Of a stretch of 64,000 nucleotides of DNA, positions 1 to 47,067 are shown one piece after another. The position numbers were made by a program, and so were the translations under genes. Under the pieces are notes generated by a model that saw only the letters and a list, made by a program, of their open reading frames with translations, ran no database searches and was not told where the DNA came from. Where the stretch lies: the NCBI GenBank assembly GCA_037039925.1, contig JAXRKP010000363.1, positions 121,433-185,432 on the forward strand. The letters are read 5' to 3'. The DNA is from Doris montereyensis (taxonomy: Eukaryota; Mollusca; Gastropoda; Nudibranchia; Dorididae). The stretch's first letter is position 1. Every line of letters begins with the position of its first letter.

Positions 1-505
1 AATAACAGAAAATAAGAGGAAAAATATGATTTCTCAAATGGCTATCTACTATTTTATTTTCAACATATCTTATGAAATTTGGTATGGATGATGACTGGGG
101 AAAAACAAAGAAATGATCAGATGCTTTTTTAAAATATTTTTTAAAAATTGGAATTTTTTTTACAATATTTTTTGTATATTTTTGGTTGTTCTCATATGTT
201 ATTTTCAACAATTCATAAAATCAAAACTTACTAATAAAACAAAAATCTGATCTGATCAAATTTAGATATTGTATCAAATAAGGTGTGTGCCAAGTTTGAA
301 ACAAATTTGTTGAAAAATGAAAAAGCCTATCGATATTGAACTTGGTGAAATTTGGGGCAAGATCCAAGATGGCCGCATTTCCATGGCTTTTCGGAAATGT
401 CAGGAAAAAAACGACATATTTCAACTCGGTACACCATGTCCATTACACCTATACATACGTTAAATTGGTAGGAACAAATGGGAAAATTTTCACGCCAGGA
501 CCCCC
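1..505 (-). repeat. Dispersed repeat family R1, copy 1 (cut by window edge)
   Basis: Reverse complement of about 29083-29550; for example, the stretch around the CCAAGATGGC and CACCATGTCCATTACACCTA words recurs there in antisense. No coding signal. Related copies lie at 28240-29560 (+) and 55548-56410 (-). Confidence 0.75.
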
Positions 506-564
506 CCAGTCTCAATCTCAAGTGCATACCGCCTCTCGCACCAATTATTTGTTTAGGCCACGCT

Positions 565-890
565 ATACACATAGCTGCCAACCAGTGCGTTAAAACACAT
601 TTAGTACGTGCTTTGACTTTGAGACTAAGTGTATTCGCTTTGAGAAGTACGTGTATACGGGTTAACTGTTTTGTTTGTATAGTAAACCGAGATTAACGGC
701 ATAGATTCAGAGAGAGGAGTGAAGACGCCTATTCCGAGTTCACAAAAACAACTGTTGCACTTTTCCTGAAAGGCTAGTGATCGGCAGACTTTTTTGTTAT
801 TTACGTTAGAGGGGATCATTTCAAGTTAAATGATAAATGTTTTGTTGAATATTACGGGGATTGTGAGAATTAGAATTAGTTACCTCAGTA
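565..890 (+). repeat. Dispersed repeat family R2, copy 1
   Basis: Begins near AGCTGCCAACCAGTGCGT and is repeated in the same orientation at about 25793-26200. Shared words include GAGTTCACAAAA, CAACTGTTGCACTTT, AGAGGGGATCATTTCAA and ATATTACGGGG. No recognisable gene. Confidence 0.75.
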
Positions 891-994
891 ATGTATGTGC
901 ATCATTTTGAATCAATAAAGTCCCATTTTCTGACGGTTTTAATTTTTTTTTTACAACACAATGAAATCATTGTTTTTGTGATGTTTCCCAACAG

Positions 995-36283
<35,289 letters not shown>

Positions 36284-36973
36284 GGCAAGGCACAAGTCTC
36301 ATCACTCAATGAACTCTGAGAGGACGAGCATCAGGCTCGTCATTGCAATTCGTCCAAACAACGATTGCCGTTATTCTCCTGAGCAACGATAGTTTTAGTG
36401 ATTAGCCATTTGTGAAACTGTGGAGACGGCCTAGTGTAAATGTTTCAACTTCAAGTATGGGGGAGAGACAAATAAGATAAAATGTTGGAAATTTGAAAAT
36501 GTTAAAGATAGATATTTATTTTTTTTGCGCCGTCATTCTTTGAAAGAGTTCCGCAATGGGAAGTAAAGAGCTGAGCTTTATAAAGTCAGCGCATTATTTT
36601 AATTTGTCGTGTCTTACTACACAGCCAGCATTACGGAGTTATTACGTGTCCTTGTTAATGTTATCATCACATGTTCCCGTTATCACCAAACTACAACGGC
36701 AAGAGCAATTTGTCTGTGGTGACAGACCTGCTCATATTTCTGCCATTACCACATATCATGAACCCATATGTAACCACCACCCCTCCGCACCCCCCCCCAT
36801 CTGAGATCAACACGCTGAGATCAACACGCTCGGTGGATAGGGGTGGTTTCACTATTGGCTCCATCATTTATTCCATTAGTTCACCTCATTTTGTAATAGA
36901 TAAAATGATTTTTGATAATGTATTGTAAAGTAACTATCATCTATACTATTTGTCTATTTCTGGTCTTTTTGAA

Positions 36974-36979
36974 AATAAA
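36974..36979 (+). terminator. Candidate poly(A) signal of the USP gene
   Basis: An AATAAA hexamer lies about 690 bp behind the stop codon in AT-rich sequence. Other AT-rich hexamers occur further on, so this is only a candidate for cleavage near 36990-37010. Confidence 0.3.
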
Positions 36980-37274
36980 TCAATTATGTTATTATTTATA
37001 TATTATATATATATTATAGCTATTTATTCCTGCATTTGTGTGATATATTTGAAAGTTGATGTACTACTTTTTTCTTTTTACTACTGTGTTTTACTGGAAA
37101 TGCTGTATCTGTAACCCAATTTTTATGTGTATGCTTAGTATTTGCACAAAACTTTATAATTTCATACATCAGACAACTTTGATATTTTTAATCTCCTGCA
37201 ATTAAAAGAAACTCAACAAAACATTTTCAAAGTGTAACATAAAAAACGTTTCCTTAATGTTCAAAAGTTTTTTT

Positions 37275-37304
37275 TAATTATTATTATTGTTATTATTATT
37301 ATTA

Positions 37305-37360
<56 letters not shown>

Positions 37361-37436
37361 GTTATTATTATTATTATTATTATTACTATTATTATTATTA
37401 TTATTATTATTGTTATTATTATTAGTATTATTATAA
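37275..37436 (+). repeat. (ATT)n microsatellite
   Basis: About 160 bp of TTA trinucleotide repeats with some TTG units. Confidence 0.97.
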
Positions 37437-38448
37437 AAATATTAACACAAGATGATGCTTTCTGCTTAAAGTCATTATTTAAATTTCAGGCTTTTCGTTC
37501 TTTCGTTAAGAATCATATATGATAAGGCAAAGATTATTGATTTATTTTTCCCTGTTGTGAAATGTAGACATGAGGATTTCCTTTTTTTGTTTGTACCCCC
37601 AAAAAATGCTTTAAAAAACTTTTACATCATTAAGTCGGGGGAAATCGCCTATACACCTGAAATGATGGCCTAATCACTCTACTTTTTTATTTTTAGTATT
37701 CTCTTGTAAATCATTTCAAGGATAGAGATTACGTGATTGATTGATTGATTATCCAAACTTCAAACTGCCTTACCATGTTAAAAAATAATAATAATAATAA
37801 TAATAATTAAATTGAATATAGAGCTAAAGCATCAAAACAAGTTTATTCATTTGTGGTGGTGAAGAAGTCGACTGTGTTGATGAACCCAACTTGTTTCCTT
37901 GATCGGAGCTTACAAGTTACGCACAAGACCACTCTGTGGCTTCTGTAGGCTACACCATCGTTTTAGTTTGAGTGAAAAGTTTTGAAAATCACAAGAGTGA
38001 TTATTTAATTTAAATATACATTGAATGATTTACTTTTTAAAAATTTATTGCAAGTCAATGGCTTGACTTGAGGTCGGAGAATAACATTAACAATAACATA
38101 TGAGAGAATGGAAGTATTTTAATTTTAAATAAATCATTTTTACTTGGTCTGATTTTGCAGAGAGTTAATTTATGAGAAAGGACAATAAATTGGTGTTGAC
38201 TTGAATACAAATTTGAATAAAAAATGACCTTTGTCCTTGCTTTTATTCATTTCATCTTTGTGTTAGACGTGAAGTGGATGTTTAGAAAAACGTAGATTCT
38301 GGAACCAAACACCCAAAATGCAAATTTGTAGATAATATGTATTCTTCATTTTTGTACATTATTATTATACTTTAGTGCAGCACGCAACCCGTTCACAGAA
38401 CAGGAAAATTGATATTTTAATGTTACTATTGTTACTTTAGCACTCTGG

Positions 38449-38535
38449 GGACTCAGTAGTCCAATAGCAAGGTGTCGGTCTCTCAACCAAAAGGTAGTTG
38501 TTAATTTGGGTAAGTCAAATCAAATCAAATCAAAA
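38449..38535 (+). mobile_element. SINE S1, internally deleted
   Basis: The head (CAGTAGTCCAATAGCAAGGT, CTCTCAACCAAAAGGTAG) is joined directly to the tail (TTTGGGTAAGTCAAATCAAA). Confidence 0.65.
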
Positions 38536-39474
38536 ATCAAATTAGCAGTATCACAGTGGTGCCTCGTCTGCTTTTTTTTCTTTTTTTCTCTTCATTTTCT
38601 ATTTTTTATGAGGCTAAGAATAGATTCTTCTAGCAATCTACATTAGATTTATATCTGGAAGCGGATGGTTGGCGGGCACTGCTGGTAGGTCCTACGTCTT
38701 TCCTTTTACTCTTTCACTTCTTTTTATCTTGCTGTTACTATTACTAGTGTTACCTCTTAATTCACCATGAGATCACCACACTGGTGGATGGGGTAAATTT
38801 CAGTTAAATAAAGAAGTAGATCTAGATCTGGAAAATCTACATGTAGATCTAGAATTAAGAATCAAATCAAATGCTAGGTGAGAGTGAGAGGAGTTCCGTG
38901 ATACTGATAGGCCTACTGCTGATGTGATAGTATGTGCCTGACTACTGACTGCCTAACTCTTCCTTCCGCTAGATCTAGAACCTAGCTTTTTAAGGACCGT
39001 ATTTAGCTTGGTTTGTAGCAGCACGTTTTCTTTTCACGGTGAGGTGATGGATACCAACACAGGTTGCAGGTTCGTTCCCCATGGGAGCCAAGACTTTTTA
39101 TGTCTATGCCTCCTTATGTCATTTCCTTCACTTTGGACATGCCCCTTGCTATATGTCTATTTGTCTTTACGTTTACAATATATGTTAACAATGATGTAAC
39201 AATTCCCATCAAAATCAAATCTTAAGTCTAATTCAAAAAACTGGAAATCAACTCAAGGCAAAGAAAGTGAAAAAGTAAAAGACTGTAATTTAAGTAAGTA
39301 ATTAACCTCGCTTTATTATTGTATCATTAAAATAACAATTGCATTACTGTAATAAGCACATGTACTTCTGACAATATTGACAAAAATTCTAAAAATAAAA
39401 TAATAAAAGTGCATCTACTAAAATAAAAACTGATTCTTGATACATAGGGCTGTGACGAAAGGTAGTAGTAGTAC

Positions 39475-39513
39475 TCAGTTGTGTGGTAGTAAAACCTCAA
39501 TGGAAAAATTTAA

Positions 39514-39545
<32 letters not shown>

Positions 39546-39798
39546 CATGTGTATAGTTATAGTATAAGATTTTACATATTAATTTAGCATCAATGCAGTG
39601 TACAAGTCTAAAAACACCTATGAAAAGATAGTTCTTGGCCCATGCATCAAGAATTGGGTTATCGTCAGAGTTATGCTTAGTCTCGGTTATGTTGATTTGA
39701 CATGCGAGTGGGCTAAACAACTGCAAGTTGTAAAAGTTGAAGAATTCGCCCAAATTTAGTTGGGTGTTTGTGGTGCATATTTCTTTTAGCTCAGCCAA
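39475..39798 (-). other. Unrecognised 107-codon ORF
   Basis: Starts MAELKEICTTNTQLNLGEFF and runs through a poly-T tract that translates to a lysine run at 39521-39543. No homology is recognised, there is no splice context, and it is probably a chance ORF. Confidence 0.15.
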
Positions 39799-39835
39799 GA
39801 GCCAGGTGTTTATACTTTTAGTTTAGAGGAATTAC

Positions 39836-40135
39836 GGGGGGGGGGGGGGGGGGGACTTTGTAGTCCAGAGGCAAGACGGCATCTCGACCAAAACGGCTGT
39901 GGGTCAGGGAAATTGTTTTTAGAGTAAAATCCACCCCCTGGTCCAGGTAGGTGGATCGACACCTAGTCCCATCGGACACGAGAACAATAAAAGGAGGTCG
40001 CATGTGTAGATCGCAACACTGCACATTAATGATCCCTTGGCTGTTTTTACAGGGCAGTCTGGGCAAAATTTAAAATCCTCCCAAAACCCCCTGAGATCGC
40101 CTTAGGTCGTGGATGTGGGTAAATCAAATCAAATT
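39836..40135 (+). mobile_element. tRNA-derived SINE, family S1, complete copy
   Basis: Starts after a G run of 16 or so with ACTTTGTAGTCCAGAGGCAA, has CCAGGTAGGTGGATCGACAC and AAGGAGGTCGCATGTGTAGA, and ends GTCGTGGATGTGGGTAAATC. Confidence 0.8.
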
Positions 40136-40940
40136 GAAAATCAACCACATAACAAAACCATATTGTAACTATAAAACTGAAAATTTTGTAGCACAATTTA
40201 AAATATGTTTAAAAAAAATTAAACTGTTATTGTTATGATAAAGTCATCAAGAAAATTTTCTTCAGCGTTGATTAATAGAACATTTGGGAAAGACACTTTT
40301 AACACGTTGCAAATCATAAATGTCGCAAGTAACAATTGGTTTATAATATTTATATTATCACAATCATAAATGCTAGCGGACCATATATGGAAAAATTATG
40401 TATTTGCCTACTTCAAGATTCAGCATTGCGGTGACTCAACATCACATATTGACTTTACATCAGACAAATGAGCTTCATTGAGATTATGATAAACGAGACA
40501 AGTTTTTTTTGTGTGGCGCTTGTGGACGTAGACCTACATTGTGTCAATGCTAAAAATGATACAACATTTATGTAGCATTAGCACCCCTATCCATGAGGGC
40601 CATGCTCATTTTTGCAGACATATATCATAAAATTTAAAAAGTTAACACAATATTTAACATATAAATAATACATGTATAATCAATATCTACGACTACTAAA
40701 ACTATTAACTTGAAACCTCATTATAGCTCGCTACAACTTAGTATAATTGCTATAAGATCTGCATACATGAAGAATGCTACTTAAACAATTAAAAGAAAAA
40801 TTACAGTATCCAGTTAGCCTACAAATCCACATTTCGAGTTGAGTGTAATTAGATGAGTATGAGTTCTATGTCTGAACTGAGTGTCCTAGTAGTAGTATTA
40901 GTGGTATTAATGTGTGGTGAATTTGACATGATGAATTCTA
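40136..40940 (+). other. Gene-free stretch
   Basis: AT-rich intergenic sequence. Nothing recognised. Confidence 0.5.
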
Positions 40941-40944
40941 GCTC

Positions 40945-41115
40945 TAGATTGACAAATTCTAGAATTCTTTAGATTGACAAATTCTAGCTCTAGTTTGAGG
41001 AATTCTAGCTCTAGATTGAGGAATTCTAGCTCTAGATTGAGGAATTCTAGCTTTAGATTGAGGAATTCTAGCTTTAGATTGACAAATTCTAGCTCTTTAT
41101 TGATGAATTATAGTT
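40945..41115 (+). repeat. 21-bp tandem repeat, about eight units
   Basis: Unit ATTCTAGCTCTAGATTGAGGA with ACAAATT and TTTAG variants. A 61-codon Asn-Ser-Ser ORF is only its translation. Confidence 0.93.
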
Positions 41116-41602
41116 CTAGCTCTATATTGATGGGAAATCTCAGACAAGTCTACATCTGAAACTAAAATTAAAATCTTATTTATTCAATGGTCAAATCAGA
41201 AGAAGAAAAAAGCAACAGAAAAAACCCCTGATATCTCCATGATCATACACGTAGTGTAGAGATGAATGACAATTTGGAAGATGAGTGATGATGGAGGAAA
41301 ATATGATTTAAGACCTGCCTAAAAATATTACAAATTCAGCACAACTGATAAAACCACAGAAAACACAATCTCTTTAGTATAAAAGTGATTGGCGTATAAT
41401 GTTGTTCAAATCAGAAACGGATAAAATGAAGCTTAGATAATGATAATACATGTAATATGAAAATATAAGCTTAAAATGTGTTTCAACGCCCAGTAGAGTT
41501 CACATTTATTTTCACATTTGACTGAGCATTATAAAAAAAGCGGATTTCAAAATTTGCACTTACGTGCAATTCCGCTGCATAACAGTTTACACAAGGGGAC
41601 AC

Positions 41603-41930
41603 TTTTCATACGACATCGACGGTGACAGTTACAAACCATGTAAGTCCAATTTTTGATGTTTTGAGAAAATGAAATAAAAACGCTACTGCGCATTTCAATC
41701 ATTTTCACAGACATACATGGTATGCAAGTGTCAAACACTTGACCCAATAGGCAATAGGGATACATGGATTGCTCATATGGTTATTATACAGGTTTCTATT
41801 GGTTTTTGTGTCATGGAATCTAACTAGAGGAAGCACAGGGCTTCTAATGTTACAAAAGCGGGGAAAAAGGTGTTACTAATTTAGACTTACACAGTTTGTG
41901 ACTTTCACTGTCGATATATTGATTGACTAA
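41603..41930 (-). mobile_element. MITE family M1, copy 2
   Basis: Ends ATCGACGGTGACAGTTACAA at the left and, antisense, ATCGACAGTGAAAGTCACAA at the right: imperfect inverted repeats of about 33 bp. The interior matches the copy at 6366-6655 in antisense (GACCCAATAGG, CATATGG). No ORF of transposase type. Confidence 0.75.
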
Positions 41931-42309
41931 CACCATTAGGTCAGACATTATAACTTTAAAAAGTTCAAATAAGGTCAATGGATATTCTAACATTCATGTG
42001 GCAAAATCAGGGAAAACATAAGGAAGCGATGTTACAATTACTAACACTACACAGGTATGCATATTTTTATAGTAAATTCATGATACAGTGGTGTCCGCTT
42101 AAGAACCCGGTCCTCAGGAAACAGAAACAGCGGATTCTTCTTAGACAGACTGACTTCTCTCTCAGGTGAACTATGAGCCATGTAATTGCCTTGCCTCCAC
42201 ATCTTGGCATCCGACAGCTACGTAATCTTCGATCATCTGTCGTGCCCAAGCGCCAAGACATTGTCACAGATGGCCAGGAAAAGTGATCATGATGGGTGGC
42301 GAGTCTTCC

Positions 42310-42525
42310 TCGTGTCTGTCATTCCACATCTGGACAGGACGCTAGTCTGACGCACGTCTTTACTCCCCAAGCTAATGCTTGTACCTATTTTGCACCTAAG
42401 TCAGTGGGGAAATGCGTGTTAGGTGTCTTTCCCAAGGAAACATCGTCCGGCCTGCCTTTGTCAGGATTCGAACCTGGGACATCATGATCCCCAGGCCGGC
42501 AGCCTAACCATTCGGCCAACGTATT
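42310..42525 (-). mobile_element. tRNA-derived SINE, family S2, nested
   Basis: Core CAGTGGGGAAATGCGTGTTA with TTTCCCAAGGAAACATCGTC, and antisense head GGATTCGAACCTGGGACATC with CGGCAGCCTAACCATTCGGC, a well-preserved tRNA-like B box and A box in antisense. Confidence 0.82.
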
Positions 42526-42589
42526 CGCAATTATTAGCATTATATTGGATGTGGATTGTTTTCATGATCCTTGGCTCACAATTAATCCC

Positions 42590-43100
42590 GGTTCTAAAGG
42601 CGGATCAGGCTGTATCTAGCAGGTTTTAAAGACGGATTAGGCTGTATCTAACGGGTTCTTACGACGAGGATCAGGCTGTATCTAAGCGGGCTCTTAAGAT
42701 GGATCAGGCTGTAGAGTTCTTAAGGATCAGGCTGTATCTAGCGGGTTCTTAAGATGGATCAGGCTGTATCTAGCGGGCTCTTAAGATGGATCAGGCTGTA
42801 TCTAGCGGGTTCTTAAGACGGATCAGGCTGTATCTAGCGGGTTCTAAAGGCGGATCAGGCTGTATCTAGCGGGTTATAAAGGCGGATCAGGCTGTATCTA
42901 GCGGGTTATAAAGGCGGATCAGGCTGTATCTAGCGGGTTATAAAGGCGGATCAGGCTGTATAGCGGGTTATAAAGGTGGATCAGGCTGTATCTAGCGGGT
43001 TATAAAGGCGGATCAGGCTGTATCTAGCGGGTTATAAAGGTGGATCAGGCTGTATCTAGCAGGTTTTAAAGGCGGATCAGGCTGTATCTAGGGGGTCTGA
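42590..43100 (+). repeat. 32-bp minisatellite, about fifteen units
   Basis: Unit GGATCAGGCTGTATCTAGCG plus GGTTATAAAGGC, with TTCTTAAGAT and TTTTAAAG variants. It lies inside MITE M4. Confidence 0.93.
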
Positions 43101-43444
43101 AGGGGGTAGTTTTGAATTTTCAAAAATTCTGTTGCACGGAAATAGCAGATTCTCAGGTGGCGGGTCCCTAGGCTGACACCACTGTAGTATTGAGTTGTAA
43201 AACATTTGGGAATAATCCATCTTTCAAACGTTTTTGAAAGACAAGCCCATTTCGTTAACACTATTAACAGATGTAACAATAATAAAGAAAACAAAAACAT
43301 GGCAAAGATTGTCCACAAAATCGTTTTACAACATAAAAAGATAAATGATATTGATATGGTGTAAAACTGACATAGAAGATTTTATCCGGAAAATAATTGT
43401 AGTCTCTGTTTATTTCAGGTTAAGATGTAAAAAAAACAATACAA

Positions 43445-43680
43445 CAGCCGAAATTGATTAGCAAAGTGTGCAAGTTCAATTTTGAACATTTTGAGAAAAT
43501 CAAATAAACTGATGGCAGTGATGCTGTGCTTTTTAATCTATTTTCACAGACATAAACAAGAGTCAAAAACTAGACCCAATAGGGATACATGCATTGCTCA
43601 TATGGTTATTATATGTTTGTGCTGCATCAAGACTTCCTAATGTTAACAAAGCTTGCGATTTTCACTGTCGATATATATAC
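43445..43680 (-). mobile_element. MITE family M1, copy 3
   Basis: Shares GACCCAATAGGGATACATG and GCTCATATGGTTATTATA with the copy at 41603-41930 and ends in TTTTCACTGTCGATATAT. The left end is eroded. Confidence 0.65.
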
Positions 43681-43807
43681 TTGTATGGATGGGGTAGGGT
43701 AGAGGATGGTGAAGGGTCAGGGATAGTAATAGCGTGTGCCCGACTATGGGAGTTACTCCAGAGAAAATTATACAAATTGGTATATGACGTTCATACCATC
43801 AGGGTTG

Positions 43808-44255
43808 ATACTGTTGAATCCTCGTATTAATTGGAACTAAATTGCCAAACATTTTACCTGAATTATATATTTTTAACACATCAAGTGACTAATCTTGATG
43901 ATTTAGAAACTGTAGAAGGTTTTAATAATCAAGGAAAAAAAGAATGAACTATATGGTTTTCAATTAGGTAGCACTGGATGGAATATATAAAAGAAATGAA
44001 ATTAATTTTCCAGATAATCTAAATTTATTTGATAAAGAAAAAAGTACAAAATAACAAAAGAACAATCGTTTAAATGTTATTTAGCATAACAACAAATGGA
44101 AACTAATTAAAGAAAAAAATGATTGGGATATTGATATCAAAGTTAAAGATGCTAAAGTGAGTTGTAAAAGTGATTCATTTGATGTGTTAAAAATATATAA
44201 TTCAGGTAAAATGTTTGGCAATTTAGTTCCAATTAATACGAGGATTCAACAGTAT
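43808..44255 (+). repeat. Perfect 77-bp inverted repeat with a 294-bp loop
   Basis: Arm 43808-43884 begins ATACTGTTGAATCCTCGTAT; arm 44179-44255 ends ATACGAGGATTCAACAGTAT. I found no mismatch over 77 positions by reading. Both sit in AT-rich sequence at the left edge of the virus-like remnant. Confidence 0.9.
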
Positions 44256-45700
44256 TAACAAAACATCATGGTGAATATTTTATTGGTGCAAATAAAAAGA
44301 TAAATAATCAAACAGCTTTAGAGTTTATACCAAAATTTAATAATGAGGTTGATTATTTAAAAGAACCACCAATTAGTTCAACATTTTTATTTCTGGATAT
44401 TTATTAGAAGATAATCCAGAAGATATTATTATTGAGGGATTAAACATGACTATTGAAAAGTTAGATACTCCTAAAATCATTTTGTATAACAGTTAAAAAA
44501 ATAAAAATGATTTTGGTGTAAGATCAAGTCAAGACCAAATAAAATTAAAGAGTTGGTAGTTGATGTTTAATAAAACTAAATAAAACTTTAGAGTTGGTAG
44601 TTGATGTTAATCTAAATAAAACTTTACAGTTGGTAGTTGATGTTAATCTAAATAAACTAACAGTTGGTAGATGATGTTAAAAAATGGCAGAAATTTCCTA
44701 AGAGAAAATTATGTCAATTTGTTCAACTGATTTAGTCGACATGCAGAGAAATACTCAAAACAAGAAGATTTAATATATTATTAAAATGTGACTTACGATT
44801 TGATGAAATTATGAGTAATATACCCAAAATCAAGGAAATTATGAGAAATAATCCCTGTAAATAGAAAAATTTACAGTACAATCCCCGATAACGACATCGC
44901 TCGGGACCGAACAATCATGTCGTTATCGGGATGTCGTTATTCAGAATTTTTCAAAATGGCGGCGAAAGGGGCGTTACGGGTGAGGCTAGTCAATTGGGAA
45001 GATGTGGTGGGGCCCTGAAAAGGGCCGGTGTGTTGGGGGTGGGGTTGGTAGAGCCAGCAGATGGGTTGTCACGGCCTTGGTACCCTCAGAGATGGAGAAA
45101 TAATCTCACACATTGTCATTGGCCGAAAAAGAAGTGTTTTCATTGCTAAGAATACGTCTCAATTTTGTCAATATTGATCAAATTTTCATGTCAAATGTAG
45201 TGTTTACGGCTAGACTTATGTCGTTATTGGAGGTTTCACATCGCTATTCAGGTTTTTTTTACTAATGATACATAGCAAAAAAAAACGGGACCAGGGATCC
45301 ATGTCGCTATCAGGGGATTGTCGTTATTCGGAGATGTCGTTATCAGGGGTTGCACTGTATTTCTTTTAAAATAAAAGAAGATAGTTTTTCACAATTTTAT
45401 TACTGTGATAAAAAAATAAAAAAATAATTTAGATAAACATATGAATGCAGTTTATAAAATAGATGAAACCACTGCTAAATTTTGTTCTGATTTTGGGGAA
45501 TTAAAAACACTTGTAGATAATTATTATAAAACCAAATATCAAACCTATAGAAGTGTAATGTAAAGACTGCTGGCGAAAGAAAAAAAATAGAACAAGATAA
45601 ATACTCAGAATGTAGAACTTAAAAAAATGGCAAAAAGATATATTAAAAAACATATTGAAAAAAAAATCATGAAAATATAAGGTATGTTTAAATAGAGATG
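43960..45700 (+). pseudogene. AT-rich coding remnants, + strand, unrecognised
   Basis: Stop-broken stretches with coding-like composition and lysine/asparagine-rich wording, e.g. near 43990-44030, 44140-44215, 44270-44390 and 45440-45520. They lie next to the packaging-ATPase-like remnant and share its base composition, so they are probably other genes of the same virus-like element. The MITE at 44874-45357 and three copies of a 38-bp unit (GTTGGTAGTTGATGTTAATC, 44590-44670) interrupt them. No protein family was recognised. Confidence 0.35.
44874..45357 (+). mobile_element. Tc1/mariner-like MITE, family M5
   Basis: TA on both flanks. Left end CAGTACAATCCCCGATAACG; right end, antisense, CAGTGCAACCCCTGATAACG. 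The inverted repeats continue for about 25 bp. Words of the type TGTCGTTAT recur inside. 484 bp, no transposase ORF. Confidence 0.88.
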
Positions 45701-46189
45701 GATGGACAAATAGGTGCTATAATCTCTAGACAGACCTATACGGCACCTATTTATCTAGATATTTTCAACGTTCAATATAACTTTCTATCAAACTCACTAA
45801 AATCAGGAAAACAACCATGTCATAGCTAAACTTTTTAAAATTATTACATCAATCAGTAATGATACAATAAGAAATATAAACAGCATTTTTAATATATAAC
45901 ATTTAATGCGAAACTTTTGATTTAATACTTTCACAAGAAGCTTGAGTTTTATCAACTTCATTTAATAATATAACTTTTTAATTTCTTCTTTCTCATCGTC
46001 ACTAAAAGCATATTGATCTTTATATTTCTAGGATACCTTCAGTTAACTCTTTATCTTTTATAATATTCCCGCCTTTATCAGAAATATCAATTTCGAGTGT
46101 TTACATTATACAGGATCAATCCATACATTTCTCTGACATTTCCCATACCATGGTCAATACCATATGTATCTTATAATTGTTTATAAAAT

Positions 46190-46620
46190 TCATCAGAATT
46201 ATTAGTTGTTATTAGGATATGATTAATATTTTGTCTTATCTGATTAGAAATAAGTTTTTTTGTATGAGCGATGATAAAACATTGAATATTTCTATGTCTT
46301 CCATTTAAAAGTAAATCATTAACTGTTTTAGAATTTTTTTTTCGTTTCTCAACATATCGTAAAACATAATTGACATATTAGAAAAATTATCTGTTTGTTT
46401 AAGATCAGTTAATATTTTATCTTTACCCCATTCTCTTTTATCATAAAAATATACGCAATAGTTAATATTAAATCTTTCTAAATAATTTGTCTTTAACCAA
46501 TAAGTTTTTACTACTTCCACTTTTTCCATAATCATAAAATGTTTGTTAAAGTGATAACATGACCCTGTAGCGCTAGTTGCCACATTTAAAGCTTGTAATA
46601 AATTTCTTTGTTTATGATCA
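46190..46620 (-). pseudogene. Packaging-ATPase-like (A32/FtsK-HerA type) remnant of a virus-like element
   Basis: On the - strand, a degenerate P-loop-like GKSGSSKN (about 46505-46530, in a frame different from the longest ORF) is followed by acidic and hydrophobic segments, a Walker-B-like strand ending in FDD/YD with MLRNEKK near 46350, and a RHRNIQCFIIAH segment near 46280 typical of the A32-like family (order recalled from the family). Such ATPases pump DNA into capsids in Polinton/Maverick elements, adintoviruses and large DNA viruses. Frame shifts and stops break the gene, and a LINE 5' fragment is inserted directly upstream (46621-46955). It is therefore an old, non-functional integrated copy. 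The exact element type is not determined. Confidence 0.5.
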
Positions 46621-46955
46621 ACCACCCGGGCAGTGGACAGGTAAGCACCTGTGCGGGAAATTGTGATCCCGCCCTCCACGAGTCTCCTGCTGTCTTGCAG
46701 GCGGGTCTAGGCCGACCAAAGGCTAAGGGAGTTAACCCTGACAGAAAACATCCTGCCGCCTTGCAGGCCAGTCTTGACTGACCAAAGGCTAAGGGAGTTA
46801 ACCATGACAAAAAATAACAACCTGCTGGCCCCACCATCTACCTAGGGTACAGTGGGCTAATCCCTGCTTATCCAAAACCAAACCAATTCAGAGAAATAAA
46901 TGCAATATAACCGGCTTGATCTTTCAAGACGAACTTGAAACGAATATAGACTGTG
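46621..46955 (+). mobile_element. LINE 5' region only
   Basis: CCCGGGCAGTGGACAGGTAA, GATCCCGCCCTCCACGAGTC, two GGGAGTTAACCCTGACAGAA-type monomers and CCATCTACCTAGGGTACAGT, ending where the EN region of the complete copy begins (compare 8430-8800). Confidence 0.8.
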
Positions 46956-47067
46956 ATTTTTTTTCATCTTTTCAACTTAAATATTTTTTAACTAATTCAT
47001 TACGTTTTTTATAATTATCCATCAAAAAAATAATAATTATATGTTTGAAATTTTGTTGTTTTTTTTT

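Larger units (their letters stand above)
36284..38448 (+). other. 3' flank of the USP gene
   Basis: AT-rich, with the candidate poly(A) signal, the ATT microsatellite and a short TAA run (37783-37806). No further gene seen. Confidence 0.6.
42086..43184 (+). mobile_element. Tc1/mariner-like MITE, family M4, with nested SINE and minisatellite
   Basis: TA on both flanks. Left end CAGTGGTGTCCGCTTAAGAA; right end, antisense, CAGTGGTGTCAGCCTAGGGA. A family S2 SINE is inserted at 42310-42525, and a 32-bp minisatellite fills 42590-43100. No transposase. Confidence 0.85.

Noticed and set aside
891..994. Coding start of the USP gene at the ATG near 891
   Set aside because: The sequence before 995 is T-rich intron ending in an acceptor, and family members have a long N-terminal part before the Cys box.
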